From NCBI RefSeq assembly GCF_015594725.1, contig NZ_JADNRC010000015.1, forward strand, positions 1 through 64,000: 64,000 bases of DNA, read 5' to 3'. The notes beneath the pieces were generated by a model. It was not told the DNA's origin, searched no databases, and was given only the letters and a program-made list of their open reading frames with translations. Positions within the stretch are counted from its first letter, which is position 1, and every line of letters begins with the position of its first letter. The position numbers and the translations under genes are program-made. The stretch comes from Flavobacterium sp. ALJ2 (GTDB lineage: Bacteria > Bacteroidota > Bacteroidia > Flavobacteriales > Flavobacteriaceae). Below, piece after piece: positions 1-9,311 of this stretch.

Positions 1-291
1 ATTTTTTACGATATTTATAAAGATATATATGGTTAGCTGATTATCAATTAATTATATTTAATATGTTTTGCAAACTGGCAGCATAAATTTAGAACGTTCG
101 GATATTCGAGAACTTTACAAATAGTTGTGACAGGACCTTTTGCAAACGCATTGTCAATGAAGTTTTCTTTCTTTATGATCTGGAATTTTTTTCATACAGT
201 AATCGATAAATATATAATTGAAAATTAACGACATAGAGTTTTTTTTTGTAATTTGGTATAGAATATATCGAATTTTAACAAACAGATACTT

Positions 292-1674
292 ATGAAATTA
301 TTCAAAATTTTTTTAGTTGAAGATGACCCTTTTTTTGGAGAAACCTTAAAGTATCACCTTAAGTTAAATCCTGATTTTGAAGTTTTTTTATTTAAAACGG
401 GAAAAGAATGTTTGGATAATTTATTTCAGAGTCCTAATATAATTTGTTTAGATTTTGGATTACCAGATATAACAGGTGATTTACTTCTTAAAAAAATTCA
501 ACAAACAAATAATCAAATTCCAATTATAATTATAAGTGGTCAGGAAGAAATCGAAGTAGCTGTTGATTTTTTAAAATCTGGTGCAAAGGATTACATTGTA
601 AAAAGCAATCACACAAAAGAGTTGCTTTGGAATTCAATTATTAAAATCAGAGAAAACTTAAATCTCATAAATGAAGTCGAAGAACTGAAGGAAAAACTTG
701 AGCAAAAGTTTAGTTTTGAAAATACTATAATAGGACAAAGTGAAGCAATAAAAGCTGTTTTTAATAAAATAAATAAATCTTTAAGTACTAATATAAATGT
801 TTCTATAACTGGAGAAACAGGAACTGGTAAAGAGATTGTTGCAAAAGCAATTCATTACAATTCAGAGAGGAAAAATAAGCCTTTTATAGCATTAAATATG
901 GCTGCCATTCCAAAAGAATTGGTCGAAAGTGAGCTTTTTGGACATGAAAAAGGAGCCTTTACTGGTGCAGATCAAAAATATATGGGAAAATTTGAACAAG
1001 CCGATGGTGGAACTATTTTTTTAGACGAAATAGCCGAGCTAGATTTAAATCTTCAGAGTAAATTACTACGAGTAATTCAAGAACGCGAAGTTACAAGACT
1101 TGGCGGAAAGGCAGTTATTAAGTTTAATGCCAGGTTAATTATTGCAACTCATAAAGATTTAAAAGAAGAGGTTAAAAAGGGAGCATTTAGAGAAGATCTG
1201 TATTATAGAATTATTGGTTTGCCAATCGAATTACCACCTTTAAGAGATAGAGGTAACGACATTTTACTTTTGTCAAAACATTTTATCGATTTGTTTGTTA
1301 AAGAAAATAAATTGAAAACAATTACTATAACCAAAGAAGCTAGAGAAAAACTCCTAAAACATAAATTTCCGGGAAATATAAGAGAACTCAAATCTATAAT
1401 AGATCTTGCTTGCGTTATGTGTGAGAGCAATGAAATTTGTGTAGAAGACTTAACTTTTGACACAATAAATGATACCGATTTTTTCTTGTCTGAAGATAAA
1501 ACATTAAAGGAGTTTACTTCTGAAATTATATTGCATTACTTAAAAAAGAATAATGAAGATGTATTAAAAACGGCCAAACAATTAGATATTGGAAAATCTA
1601 CAATTTATAATTTAATTCAAGCGGGTCAAACTAAAAAAAATGATTTAAATGAAAGTAGCCACAGTTTTATTTGA
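292..1674 (+). CDS. Sigma-54-dependent response regulator (REC-AAA+-HTH)
   Basis: This is an NtrC-type activator of sigma-54 RNA polymerase. An N-terminal receiver has the phospho-acceptor D54 and the acidic pair ED near residue 10. The AAA+ domain has Walker A GETGTGKE from residue 174 and the sigma-54-contacting loop GAFTGA from residue 221. A Fis-type helix-turn-helix lies at about residues 420-447. The length of 460 aa is normal and all key residues are present, so it should be active. Its 3' end overlaps the FIST gene by 26 bp, and the hybrid kinase follows, which suggests one transcript. I infer that it acts on the three sigma-54-like promoters of the downstream polysaccharide operons. 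Confidence 0.95.
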   Translation: MKLFKIFLVEDDPFFGETLKYHLKLNPDFEVFLFKTGKECLDNLFQSPNIICLDFGLPDITGDLLLKKIQQTNNQIPIIIISGQEEIEVAVDFLKSGAKDYIVKSNHTKELLWNSIIKIRENLNLINEVEELKEKLEQKFSFENTIIGQSEAIKAVFNKINKSLSTNINVSITGETGTGKEIVAKAIHYNSERKNKPFIALNMAAIPKELVESELFGHEKGAFTGADQKYMGKFEQADGGTIFLDEIAELDLNLQSKLLRVIQEREVTRLGGKAVIKFNARLIIATHKDLKEEVKKGAFREDLYYRIIGLPIELPPLRDRGNDILLLSKHFIDLFVKENKLKTITITKEAREKLLKHKFPGNIRELKSIIDLACVMCESNEICVEDLTFDTINDTDFFLSEDKTLKEFTSEIILHYLKKNNEDVLKTAKQLDIGKSTIYNLIQAGQTKKNDLNESSHSFI

Positions 1675-2791
1675 AAACAATTCTTTTGTAAGAGAATTAA
1701 ATAATGATAATTTAGATTTTACTGACTCCGACTTAGTTTTAGGTTTTGGATCAAGAGATTTAGTTTCTGATGATGCAATTTTCGATCAATTGAAAAATAA
1801 ATTTCCATCTTCACAATTAATATTATGTTCTTCAGCTGGGGAGATTTATGACAATGAAGTTCTTGATGATACAATATCTCTTACTGCAATTAAATTTTCC
1901 TCGACAGTAATTAAAACTTATGAAGTAGATATAACAGATTTTAAAAATAGCTTTGAGGCTGGTTCTTCCTTAATTGAGAAATTTGTTCAGGAGGACTTAA
2001 AATTAGTTCTTGTGTTATCTGATGGAGGAAAAGTTAATGGGAGTGAGTTAGTAAATGGCATGAATGCTGTAAAAAGAGAAAAAGTATTAATTGTGGGTGG
2101 CCTTGCTGGCGATGCTGCAAAATTTGAAAAGACTGTTGTAGGATTGAATGCCCGACCAACTCAAGGTAAAATTATAGCTATTGGTTTTTATGGACAGAAG
2201 TTATTGGTATCTCATGGCTCTTTGGGTGGCTGGGAAAGTTTTGGATTAGAAAGGATAGTTACAAAATCGGAAAGCAATGTTCTATATGAAATTGATGGTA
2301 AAAATGTATTAGATCTTTATAAAAGTTATTTAGGAAAATATGCTGATGAATTACCTGGTTCTGCTTTACTTTTTCCGTTGTCGATTAAGATTGAAGAAGT
2401 AGATGAACCTATTGTTAGAACTATTTTATCTATAGATGAAATGAATCAAACGATGACTTTTGCGGGTGATGTTCCAGAGGGAAGTAAAGTGCGGTTTATG
2501 AAGGCAAACTTTGACAGATTAATTGATGCTGCAAGTGATGCTGCATCTTCTTGCTTAGAAGTAAATAGTTTTAGTCCAAAACTAGCGCTCTTAATAAGTT
2601 GCGTAGGAAGAAAATTAATCCTCGGAACCCGTATTGATGAAGAAGTTGAAGCCGTTTCAGATGTTTTCGGAAATAATACGATTCTTTCTGGTTTTTATTC
2701 CTATGGAGAGATTTCGCCACTAAAACCTTTTGGAGAATGCATACTTCATAACCAAACAATGACTATTACTTGTATAAATGAAATAGACTAG
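1649..2791 (+). CDS. FIST N/C domain sensory protein
   Basis: A 380-aa FIST protein. FIST domains are proposed small-ligand sensors found beside signalling proteins. The N-terminal half has the VLGFGSRDL and CSSAGEIYDNEVLDD segments of FIST_N. The C-terminal half (about residues 215-375) has LLISCVGRK and GFYSYGEISP, typical of FIST_C. No signal peptide or membrane segment is visible, so it is probably cytosolic. It overlaps the regulator gene upstream and lies 2 bp before the kinase gene, so the three are almost certainly co-translated. The ligand cannot be read from the sequence. Confidence 0.92.
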   Translation: MKVATVLFENNSFVRELNNDNLDFTDSDLVLGFGSRDLVSDDAIFDQLKNKFPSSQLILCSSAGEIYDNEVLDDTISLTAIKFSSTVIKTYEVDITDFKNSFEAGSSLIEKFVQEDLKLVLVLSDGGKVNGSELVNGMNAVKREKVLIVGGLAGDAAKFEKTVVGLNARPTQGKIIAIGFYGQKLLVSHGSLGGWESFGLERIVTKSESNVLYEIDGKNVLDLYKSYLGKYADELPGSALLFPLSIKIEEVDEPIVRTILSIDEMNQTMTFAGDVPEGSKVRFMKANFDRLIDAASDAASSCLEVNSFSPKLALLISCVGRKLILGTRIDEEVEAVSDVFGNNTILSGFYSYGEISPLKPFGECILHNQTMTITCINEID

Positions 2792-2793
2792 TT

Positions 2794-5700
2794 ATGGAAA
2801 TTCATAAACTTTTACAAAGACAAATCAATAAAAATATAACTGATGAGCTTAAAAATCATCCAGATTTTCAGTCTTTTATAAAAACGGTTAACGACTCATA
2901 TTTGTCATTTGAAAGAGATAAAGATTTAATGGATCATTCTTTTAAAGTAAGTGAAAATGAATACAATGAAGTAAATCAGAGTTTAAAGAAAGAATATGAA
3001 TTAAAACAAGAGTCTATTTTAAAGTTATATGAAAGCCTTACAGAATTGGACGAAGGGTATCGATCTATAAGTGAAAATGAAAAAAATGATCTCCTTTTTA
3101 TTTCAAAATATTTAAACGAGCAAATAACAAAAAGAAAAGAGACTGAAAAAAAATTATTTGAGACTGCCCAATTTTTAAAAATATTATTGGGAAGCTTGCA
3201 ATCGGGTATCTTAGTTGTAGATAATAATGATACTATCTTATTTGTTAATCAGTATTTATGTGACATCCGTAATATTAAAGCTTCCCCAGAGGAGATGATA
3301 GGAAAAAAACCAACGGAATATCTAAATGATGCTCAGTTATTATTTAAAGATAGCGAAGCTTATAGGAATAGAATTGATGAAATTTTATCTAATAAAGAAA
3401 TTGTAACTGGTGAAATACTAGAAACTTTAGATAATCGCTTTTTTGAAAGAGACTATATACCAATTATGGTTGACGATGAGTGTATTGGACACCTTTGGAA
3501 ATCAACAGATGTAACTCAGAGAATTAAAAGTAAAAATTTATTAAAGCAAAGTGAAGAACGTAATCGTATTATAATGAATTCGTCACTTAATGCTATAGTA
3601 ACAATAGATAGTATTGGAAAAATAACTTTTTGGAACAATCAAGCCGAAATTATTTTTGGATGGAAAAAAGAAGAGGTTTTAGGTAAAACATTAAATGAAA
3701 CCATAATTCCGAAACGTCATAAAAAAGGCCATACAAAGGGACTTAAATATTATGAAGAAACAGGTAAAGGACCTATTTTGAATAAGCAAATCGAACTACC
3801 TGCAATAAATAATAGTGGACACGAATTTCCCGTTGAAATATCAATTATACCATTGGAACAGAATGGTGAAGTATTTTTCTGCTCTTTTATTCAAGACATA
3901 TCAGAGAGAAAAAAAGTAGAAACTAAATTAAAGTTTCAAGAAGAGAAATATCGTAACATTATTGCTAATATGAACTTAGGTCTTATTGAAGTAGATACTA
4001 ATGAAATTATCCAATATGCAAATCAAAGTTTTGCTACTATATCAGGATTTGAAGTTGAAGAACTTATTGGTTTGAATCCTTCAAAAATATTTGTTCTTGG
4101 TAAGAATATCGAAATGATGAATACTAAGAATAAATTGCGAGAAAAAGGTTTATCAGATGTTTATCAAATGCCCGTAAAAAATAAAAGGGGAGAATTAAGA
4201 TGGTGGGCCATTGGAGGAGCACCTAATTATGATGATAAAGGTAATTTAGTAGGTTCTATAGGGATTCATCTAGACATTACAGAGCAAAAACAAATGGAAA
4301 TTGAGCTTGAAAATGAGAAAATTAAGGCTGAACAAGCATCTAAAGCAAAAGAAGCTTTTTTAGCTAATATGAGTCATGAAATACGTACTCCTCTTAATGG
4401 CATAATTGGCTTTTTAAGAGAATTAGGAAGACAACAATTAACCGATTTACAAAAAAAATACGTTGAGAATAGCACAGTAGCTTCAAAACATTTGTTATCA
4501 ATTATAAATAATATATTAGATATTTCTAAAATTGAAGCGGGAGAGATGTCACTTGAAGAAGAAGACTTTATTTTTAAAGAAGCAATTACGAACGTTATTA
4601 ATGTACTTGAGCCTCTTGCAAAGAAAAAAGGATTGAAGTTAATTTCGCATATTTCTAAAGATGTTCACAGCGTTTTAAAAGGAGATATTTTGAGATTAGA
4701 ACAAGTGTTATTTAATCTAATTGGAAATTCCTTAAAGTTTACTATTAAAGGAAAAATATTTTTGAAATGCGAAGTTCTAAAAGATACTAAAGCTTTTCAA
4801 AGGCTACAAATTTCTGTTGTAGATACAGGAATTGGCATGGAACAAGGTTATGCGGAAAATATTTTCAATAAATTTTCACAGGAAGATAAAGCAATTACCC
4901 GAAAATTTGGTGGTACAGGTTTAGGTATGGCTATTACTAAAGAACTAATCCAGCTAATGAATGGTAAAATTAATGTACAAAGTGAAAAAGGTTTAGGCAC
5001 TACTGTTAACGTTGTAATTGATTTAGAAAAAGGGAATATTAATAATATTAAAAAGATTCAAAATGAAATTAATATTGATATTGCTGGTATAAATGTCTTA
5101 TTAGTAGAAGATAATATTATCAATAGAATGGTTGCTATTAATTCATTAAATTATTTTAATTGTATTGTTACCGAAGCGACCAATGGTATTGAGGCGATTG
5201 AAATTTTAAAAAATAAAAGTTTTGATATTATATTAATGGATGTACAAATGCCTGAAATGGACGGTATTGAGACAACTATGAAAATAAGGGAAGAATTAAA
5301 ACTACAAACCCCTATAATTGCTCTTACGGCAAATGCTTTTAAAAGTGAAGTTGATAAATGTAAAAATGCAGGTATGGACGACTATATTACTAAACCTTTT
5401 GAGGAGTTTGATTTAATAGAAACAATTTCCCGATTTACGAATAAAAAATCTGAGATAGCTGATAATTCTAATAAAGGAAAAGAGGTAAAACTTTATAATT
5501 TAAAAATTTTAGAGAGTATTAGTAGAGGAAACCCTGAGTTTATTACAAAAATGATTATAATTTTTATTGATCAGATAAAAGAGGTAATACCTAATGCAGA
5601 AGTAGCGCTCTCTTCGGGTGAATTTTTAATATTGAGCCAACTTATGCACAAGATCAAACCTAGTATTGAAGGCATGGGAATAGTAAGTAGTGTTGAGGAT

Positions 5701-5820
5701 ATTAAAATTTTGGAAAAAATAACTAAAGAAGGTAAAGACAAAGAAAAGATTAGTAATTTATTTTATCAAATAAAATCCACATTGCTCACTGTTATAGAAC
5801 AATTGAAAGGAGAAATTTAG
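2794..5820 (+). CDS. Hybrid sensor histidine kinase (3 PAS, HisKA, HATPase, REC, Hpt)
   Basis: A 1008-aa multidomain phosphorelay kinase. An N-terminal coiled-coil region (about 1-115) is followed by three PAS-like domains (about 120-245, 250-370, 380-500) and HisKA with SHEIRTP, phospho-His H528. The HATPase domain carries an N box (NLIGNSLKF) and G boxes (DTGIGM, GGTGLG). The receiver has D816, and a C-terminal Hpt-like segment has HKIKPS with H952. No membrane helices are seen, so it is probably a soluble sensor. It directly follows the FIST gene, which suggests that FIST supplies or modulates its input. It can plausibly run a full His-Asp-His relay to the sigma-54 regulator at 292-1674 or the lone receiver at 5964. 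Confidence 0.94.
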   Translation: MEIHKLLQRQINKNITDELKNHPDFQSFIKTVNDSYLSFERDKDLMDHSFKVSENEYNEVNQSLKKEYELKQESILKLYESLTELDEGYRSISENEKNDLLFISKYLNEQITKRKETEKKLFETAQFLKILLGSLQSGILVVDNNDTILFVNQYLCDIRNIKASPEEMIGKKPTEYLNDAQLLFKDSEAYRNRIDEILSNKEIVTGEILETLDNRFFERDYIPIMVDDECIGHLWKSTDVTQRIKSKNLLKQSEERNRIIMNSSLNAIVTIDSIGKITFWNNQAEIIFGWKKEEVLGKTLNETIIPKRHKKGHTKGLKYYEETGKGPILNKQIELPAINNSGHEFPVEISIIPLEQNGEVFFCSFIQDISERKKVETKLKFQEEKYRNIIANMNLGLIEVDTNEIIQYANQSFATISGFEVEELIGLNPSKIFVLGKNIEMMNTKNKLREKGLSDVYQMPVKNKRGELRWWAIGGAPNYDDKGNLVGSIGIHLDITEQKQMEIELENEKIKAEQASKAKEAFLANMSHEIRTPLNGIIGFLRELGRQQLTDLQKKYVENSTVASKHLLSIINNILDISKIEAGEMSLEEEDFIFKEAITNVINVLEPLAKKKGLKLISHISKDVHSVLKGDILRLEQVLFNLIGNSLKFTIKGKIFLKCEVLKDTKAFQRLQISVVDTGIGMEQGYAENIFNKFSQEDKAITRKFGGTGLGMAITKELIQLMNGKINVQSEKGLGTTVNVVIDLEKGNINNIKKIQNEINIDIAGINVLLVEDNIINRMVAINSLNYFNCIVTEATNGIEAIEILKNKSFDIILMDVQMPEMDGIETTMKIREELKLQTPIIALTANAFKSEVDKCKNAGMDDYITKPFEEFDLIETISRFTNKKSEIADNSNKGKEVKLYNLKILESISRGNPEFITKMIIIFIDQIKEVIPNAEVALSSGEFLILSQLMHKIKPSIEGMGIVSSVEDIKILEKITKEGKDKEKISNLFYQIKSTLLTVIEQLKGEI

Positions 5821-5827
5821 AATTGTT

Positions 5828-5865
5828 TTTTCCATTTTTTGGAAAATATTCTATAAAACGGAAAA
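5828..5865. promoter_or_regulatory. Tandem 19-bp upstream activator element 1
   Basis: A perfect palindrome TTTTCCA-N5-TGGAAAA (5828-5846) is directly followed by an imperfect copy TATTCTA-N5-CGGAAAA (5847-5865). The element lies upstream of a GG-N10-GC promoter; the two centres are 82 and 63 bp before its GG. I infer that it is the enhancer of an NtrC-type activator, because matching elements lie before 13071 and 18522. Confidence 0.7.
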
Positions 5866-5917
5866 TATATTAGTTTTTTGTTGTTGTAAGGTCTTGTTTT
5901 TTAGTTGTTTGTGTTTT

Positions 5918-5932
5918 TGGCTTAACTTTAGC
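5918..5932 (+). promoter_or_regulatory. Sigma-54-type promoter of the first polysaccharide operon
   Basis: TGGC at 5918-5921 and TAGC at 5929-5932 give the exact GG-N10-GC spacing of -24/-12 promoters. Predicted transcription starts near 5944. That lies downstream of the ATG at 5937, so the next in-frame ATG at 5964 is the likely start of the receiver gene. Confidence 0.7.
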
Positions 5933-5963
5933 TTATATGTTATCAATAAAAAAAAAGAATAAC

Positions 5964-6398
5964 ATGGAAACTAAAACTCAATTTAAATTTTTTATAGTAG
6001 ATGATGATTTTTTTTGTGCGAATGTATATAATCAATATCTCATCAATATGAACTATAGTGACATTACACACTATTCTAATGGTAGTGATTGTATTAATAA
6101 TTTACATCAAAATCCAGATATTATTTTTCTGGATCATAATATGGAAGACATTACAGGATTTGAAGTGCTCAAAAAAATTAAACGCTACAACCCTAATATC
6201 TATGTAATCATGATTTCAGGGCAGGAAAATATAAAAACTGCTGTTGATGCTCTAAAATTTGGTGCTTTTGATTATGTAATAAAAGGAAATGATGTTAATG
6301 AAAAAATAGCAGTAATTATTACTAAAATAATTGCTATCAAGGAGGAATTAAAAAAAGTATGCCCAGGTCTAATTAAGCGTTTGCTATCCATTTTTTAA
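5964..6398 (+). CDS. Stand-alone receiver-domain protein (CheY-like)
   Basis: A single receiver domain of 144 aa with acidic residues DDD near the N-terminus, acceptor D57 (FLDHNMEDITG) and a conserved Lys in the FDYVIKG segment. There is no output domain. It resembles the receiver of the regulator at 292-1674 (shared DITG and SGQE blocks), so it may be a paralogue that competes for phosphate or carries it onward. An in-frame ATG at 5937 lies before the predicted sigma-54 transcription start, so I choose ATG 5964. It is the first gene of the operon, 15 bp before the export lipoprotein gene. Confidence 0.9.
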   Translation: METKTQFKFFIVDDDFFCANVYNQYLINMNYSDITHYSNGSDCINNLHQNPDIIFLDHNMEDITGFEVLKKIKRYNPNIYVIMISGQENIKTAVDALKFGAFDYVIKGNDVNEKIAVIITKIIAIKEELKKVCPGLIKRLLSIF

Positions 6399-6413
6399 CT
6401 AAATATACCTACT

Positions 6414-7142
6414 ATGAAAAGTTTTATTGCATTTTTTTTAATGGCGCTGCTTTTTTGTTCCTGTAAAACACAAAATTTACTAGTAAGTGATGCAAAAGTT
6501 AATGATGATAAATCTTTTTTATACGATCCCAATTATCAATATAAAATACGAAAAGACGACAAAATATCAATCTCTGTATGGGGAGAGGATAATTTAAGTG
6601 TTGGTTCAGTTTACGGAATTTACAATTCAAATGAAGTCTATGGAAAATGGCTAATGGTAGATACAAATGGTGCTATTGAAATACCTAAAATAGGTACAAT
6701 AAACGTACTAGATAAAACAGTTCCAGAGCTAAAAGAAATGATTAAAAATGATTTAAAAAAATGGTTAATTAATCCAATTGTAGATATAAAAGTGCTCAAT
6801 AAAGAGATTATTGTTTTAGGAGAAGTACGAAATTCAAATACAGTTTCAATAGACAAGGACCATGTTAGTCTTTTAGAAATGATTAGTAAAACGGGTGGAT
6901 TTGAATTTTATGCCAATTTAAAATTAATTAAAATTTTAAGACAAGAAGGAGAAAACGTGAGGGTTACCAGTATAGATCTTACACTTGGAAACAATATTGT
7001 AAATACCAATATACAATTGCGTCCAGGTGACATTGTTATTGTTCCTTCAAAAAAGAATAAAGAGTTTGATAAAAGAATAGCTACTATAATTCCATTGGCA
7101 ACAACTATAAGTGCCGCAGCAATAATTAAAGGAATATTATAA
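6414..7142 (+). CDS. Polysaccharide export outer-membrane lipoprotein (Wza-like)
   Basis: Wza/Poly_export family, 242 aa. It has a lipoprotein-type signal peptide ending in FCSC, with C17 as the likely lipidated residue. A Poly_export domain begins at YKIRKDDKISISVWGEDNL (about 42-130). A SLBB-like segment (KEIIVLGEVRNSNTVSI, about 123-205) ends with the typical RPGDIVIVP. A C-terminal hydrophobic stretch, ATIIPLATTISAAAII, fits insertion into the outer membrane. It should form the exit channel for polysaccharide together with the Wzc-like protein encoded 9 bp downstream. Confidence 0.93.
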   Translation: MKSFIAFFLMALLFCSCKTQNLLVSDAKVNDDKSFLYDPNYQYKIRKDDKISISVWGEDNLSVGSVYGIYNSNEVYGKWLMVDTNGAIEIPKIGTINVLDKTVPELKEMIKNDLKKWLINPIVDIKVLNKEIIVLGEVRNSNTVSIDKDHVSLLEMISKTGGFEFYANLKLIKILRQEGENVRVTSIDLTLGNNIVNTNIQLRPGDIVIVPSKKNKEFDKRIATIIPLATTISAAAIIKGIL

Positions 7143-7151
7143 AAAGGTCTT

Positions 7152-9302
7152 ATGAACGAAAATATACGAATACTAAAGCCATTTTTTAGAGGATTACCAA
7201 TTATAATTTTCACAGTAGTAATTTCGATATTAGGAGCAAAAAAGTATCTTAATTATGTAACACCTATGTATGAAAGTACTGCCAAGTTAAAACTAGCTGA
7301 TGTTCAGGAAGGAGTTCCTAGTACTAATCTTTTTAAAGATTTTGATGTTTTTGCTTCTGCAAATAAAATAGCAACAGAAATAGAAGTTCTAAAATCAAGT
7401 TTGTTAATAGGAAAAACACTTGATGAGCTACCATTTAATAAAGAAATATATCGAAAAGGGAGTGTACGATCTGTAGAGTTGTTTAGGAACTCTCCAATTT
7501 TAATAGATGGCACGTTTAACTCTGAAAAGGCACTAGATAAAAGATATGGTTTAGATATTATCTCAAATAAAGAATTTGTATTCTATTATCCAGATTCAGA
7601 AAAAGGAATGAATGGTTATTTTGGTAAACCTTTTTTAATTAATGGAGGTATTATTTTGATCCATTTGAATGAACTATTTATAAAATCAAAAAAAGACTTA
7701 AAAGTTATAGATTCCTATGAATTTGAGTTTTTGAGTAGACAAAAATTAATGGATAAGATTAATAAGAATCTTGATATTGTATCGGTTGATAAAGATGTGC
7801 CAGTAATCCGTATAAATCTTAAAAGTAATGTGCCAGAGAAGGCTGCTTTGTTTGTAAATAAATTAGCAGAAGTTTATGTAAAAGATTATATCGAAAGTAA
7901 ATTTAGAGCAGCAGATACCACTGTTGATTTTTTAAAAAAAGAGATTAACAGCTCTAATAAGAAACTTTCTTCGTCAGAAAATAATATTCAAAATTTTAAA
8001 GATAAAGAGCATATCATTAATATACCCCAGGAAACGGAGACTGATTTAAGAAAAATTGCACAGCTAAAAATAGAAAAAGTTAACTTAAAAATGAGTCTTG
8101 ATGCAATAAAAGATCTAAATAAATATATAGCTAACGCAAAAGGGAGTTACTTAGATTTAGCACCAAATTTTGAAGCCTTTACAGATTTACTTTCCACAGA
8201 GATGGTTAAAAATATGAAAAGTTTACAAGCAGAAAAAAAAGATCTACTACTTACTTATACTCCTGAGAACGAAAAAGTAAAAGTAATAGATGCTAAACTA
8301 AAAGACTTGACAGATTATCAGATAGAGAGTATAAAAAACACAGAAAACAACTTGCAAACAAAATATTCAGAACTTTCAAACGAAATTAAAGAATCTGAAA
8401 AAGCTTTTATAGGACTTCCTGAAAAAGAAAAAAAATTAACTATTCTAAACAGAGATTTTAATTTATATGAAAAAAACTATAATTTTCTCAATGAAAAAAG
8501 AATTGATGCAGAAATAGCAAAATCAGCTAAAATTGCTTTTCATAAAGTTATTAGTCCTGCCGAGATTTCGGCAACTCCCGTTTCACCAATACGATCTATA
8601 ATAATTATAGTTGCAGCTATAATGGGAATGTTTGGGTCTATAGTATTAATATATATCGTTCATTTTGCAAAAGCAAAAGTCAATGACATATATACCATCG
8701 AAAAAAATAGTAGTATTCCCGTTGCAATTGCAACCCCATATATCAAAGTTGCTACCCATATTGAGGATCATTTTTTAAAAGAGGCATTACAAATGGAGCT
8801 AAAAGGATTCGTTCAAGACAAAGGGATTATAACAATTAGTTCTTACGATAACACAAGAGAACACTTGTTTCATTCTAAAAATCTTATCGAGGCTTTCTGC
8901 GCTCAAGGACGAAAAGTATTGGTTGTTGATACTACTGGCGAGTTTCTTAATCAAATAGATCACAATAACTATATCAACTTTTCGGACTCTAAATATTTAA
9001 GTGCAATCCAATCTGTTTTTAAAAATGAAATTGAACAAAAAATGACAAATCATGAGTTGTGTATTATTCACAACCAAGCTATAAATAGGGGGAGGCTCGC
9101 ATTATTGTTTATGAGTTTAGCTTCTCAAAATTTTGTTGTATTAGATAGTCGTAAAACTGCTGAAAAAACAATAATAGCCATTGAGTTATTACTAGAAGAA
9201 TATCATTTACCTAATATGTCGTTTATTCTTAATAAATCGGGCTATAACCCCAGTATTTTTTCTTGTGCTAAGAATATTTATAGAAAATATTTAAATAAAT
9301 AA
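7152..9302 (+). CDS. Wzc-like chain-length protein with degenerate kinase domain
   Basis: A 716-aa polysaccharide co-polymerase. A Wzz domain with a first membrane helix (about residues 14-30) is followed by a long periplasmic coiled coil and a second helix (about 478-505, IIIIVAAIMGMFGSIVLIYI). The C-terminal cytoplasmic part (about 530-716) has the layout of a BY-type tyrosine kinase (ITISSY, KVLVVDTT). It lacks a Walker A GK[ST] between these strands, and no tyrosine-rich tail is present. I infer a structural pseudo-kinase that controls chain length without autophosphorylation. Confidence 0.9.
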   Translation: MNENIRILKPFFRGLPIIIFTVVISILGAKKYLNYVTPMYESTAKLKLADVQEGVPSTNLFKDFDVFASANKIATEIEVLKSSLLIGKTLDELPFNKEIYRKGSVRSVELFRNSPILIDGTFNSEKALDKRYGLDIISNKEFVFYYPDSEKGMNGYFGKPFLINGGIILIHLNELFIKSKKDLKVIDSYEFEFLSRQKLMDKINKNLDIVSVDKDVPVIRINLKSNVPEKAALFVNKLAEVYVKDYIESKFRAADTTVDFLKKEINSSNKKLSSSENNIQNFKDKEHIINIPQETETDLRKIAQLKIEKVNLKMSLDAIKDLNKYIANAKGSYLDLAPNFEAFTDLLSTEMVKNMKSLQAEKKDLLLTYTPENEKVKVIDAKLKDLTDYQIESIKNTENNLQTKYSELSNEIKESEKAFIGLPEKEKKLTILNRDFNLYEKNYNFLNEKRIDAEIAKSAKIAFHKVISPAEISATPVSPIRSIIIIVAAIMGMFGSIVLIYIVHFAKAKVNDIYTIEKNSSIPVAIATPYIKVATHIEDHFLKEALQMELKGFVQDKGIITISSYDNTREHLFHSKNLIEAFCAQGRKVLVVDTTGEFLNQIDHNNYINFSDSKYLSAIQSVFKNEIEQKMTNHELCIIHNQAINRGRLALLFMSLASQNFVVLDSRKTAEKTIIAIELLLEEYHLPNMSFILNKSGYNPSIFSCAKNIYRKYLNK

Positions 9303-9311
9303 GTTTATAAA

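Noticed and set aside
75-93. TGGCA-containing sigma-54-like motif (CTGGCAGCATAAATTTAG) upstream of the regulator gene
   Set aside because: The -12 part is TT instead of GC, and none of the tandem TTTTCCA-N5-TGGAAAA repeats lie upstream, so chance is more likely.
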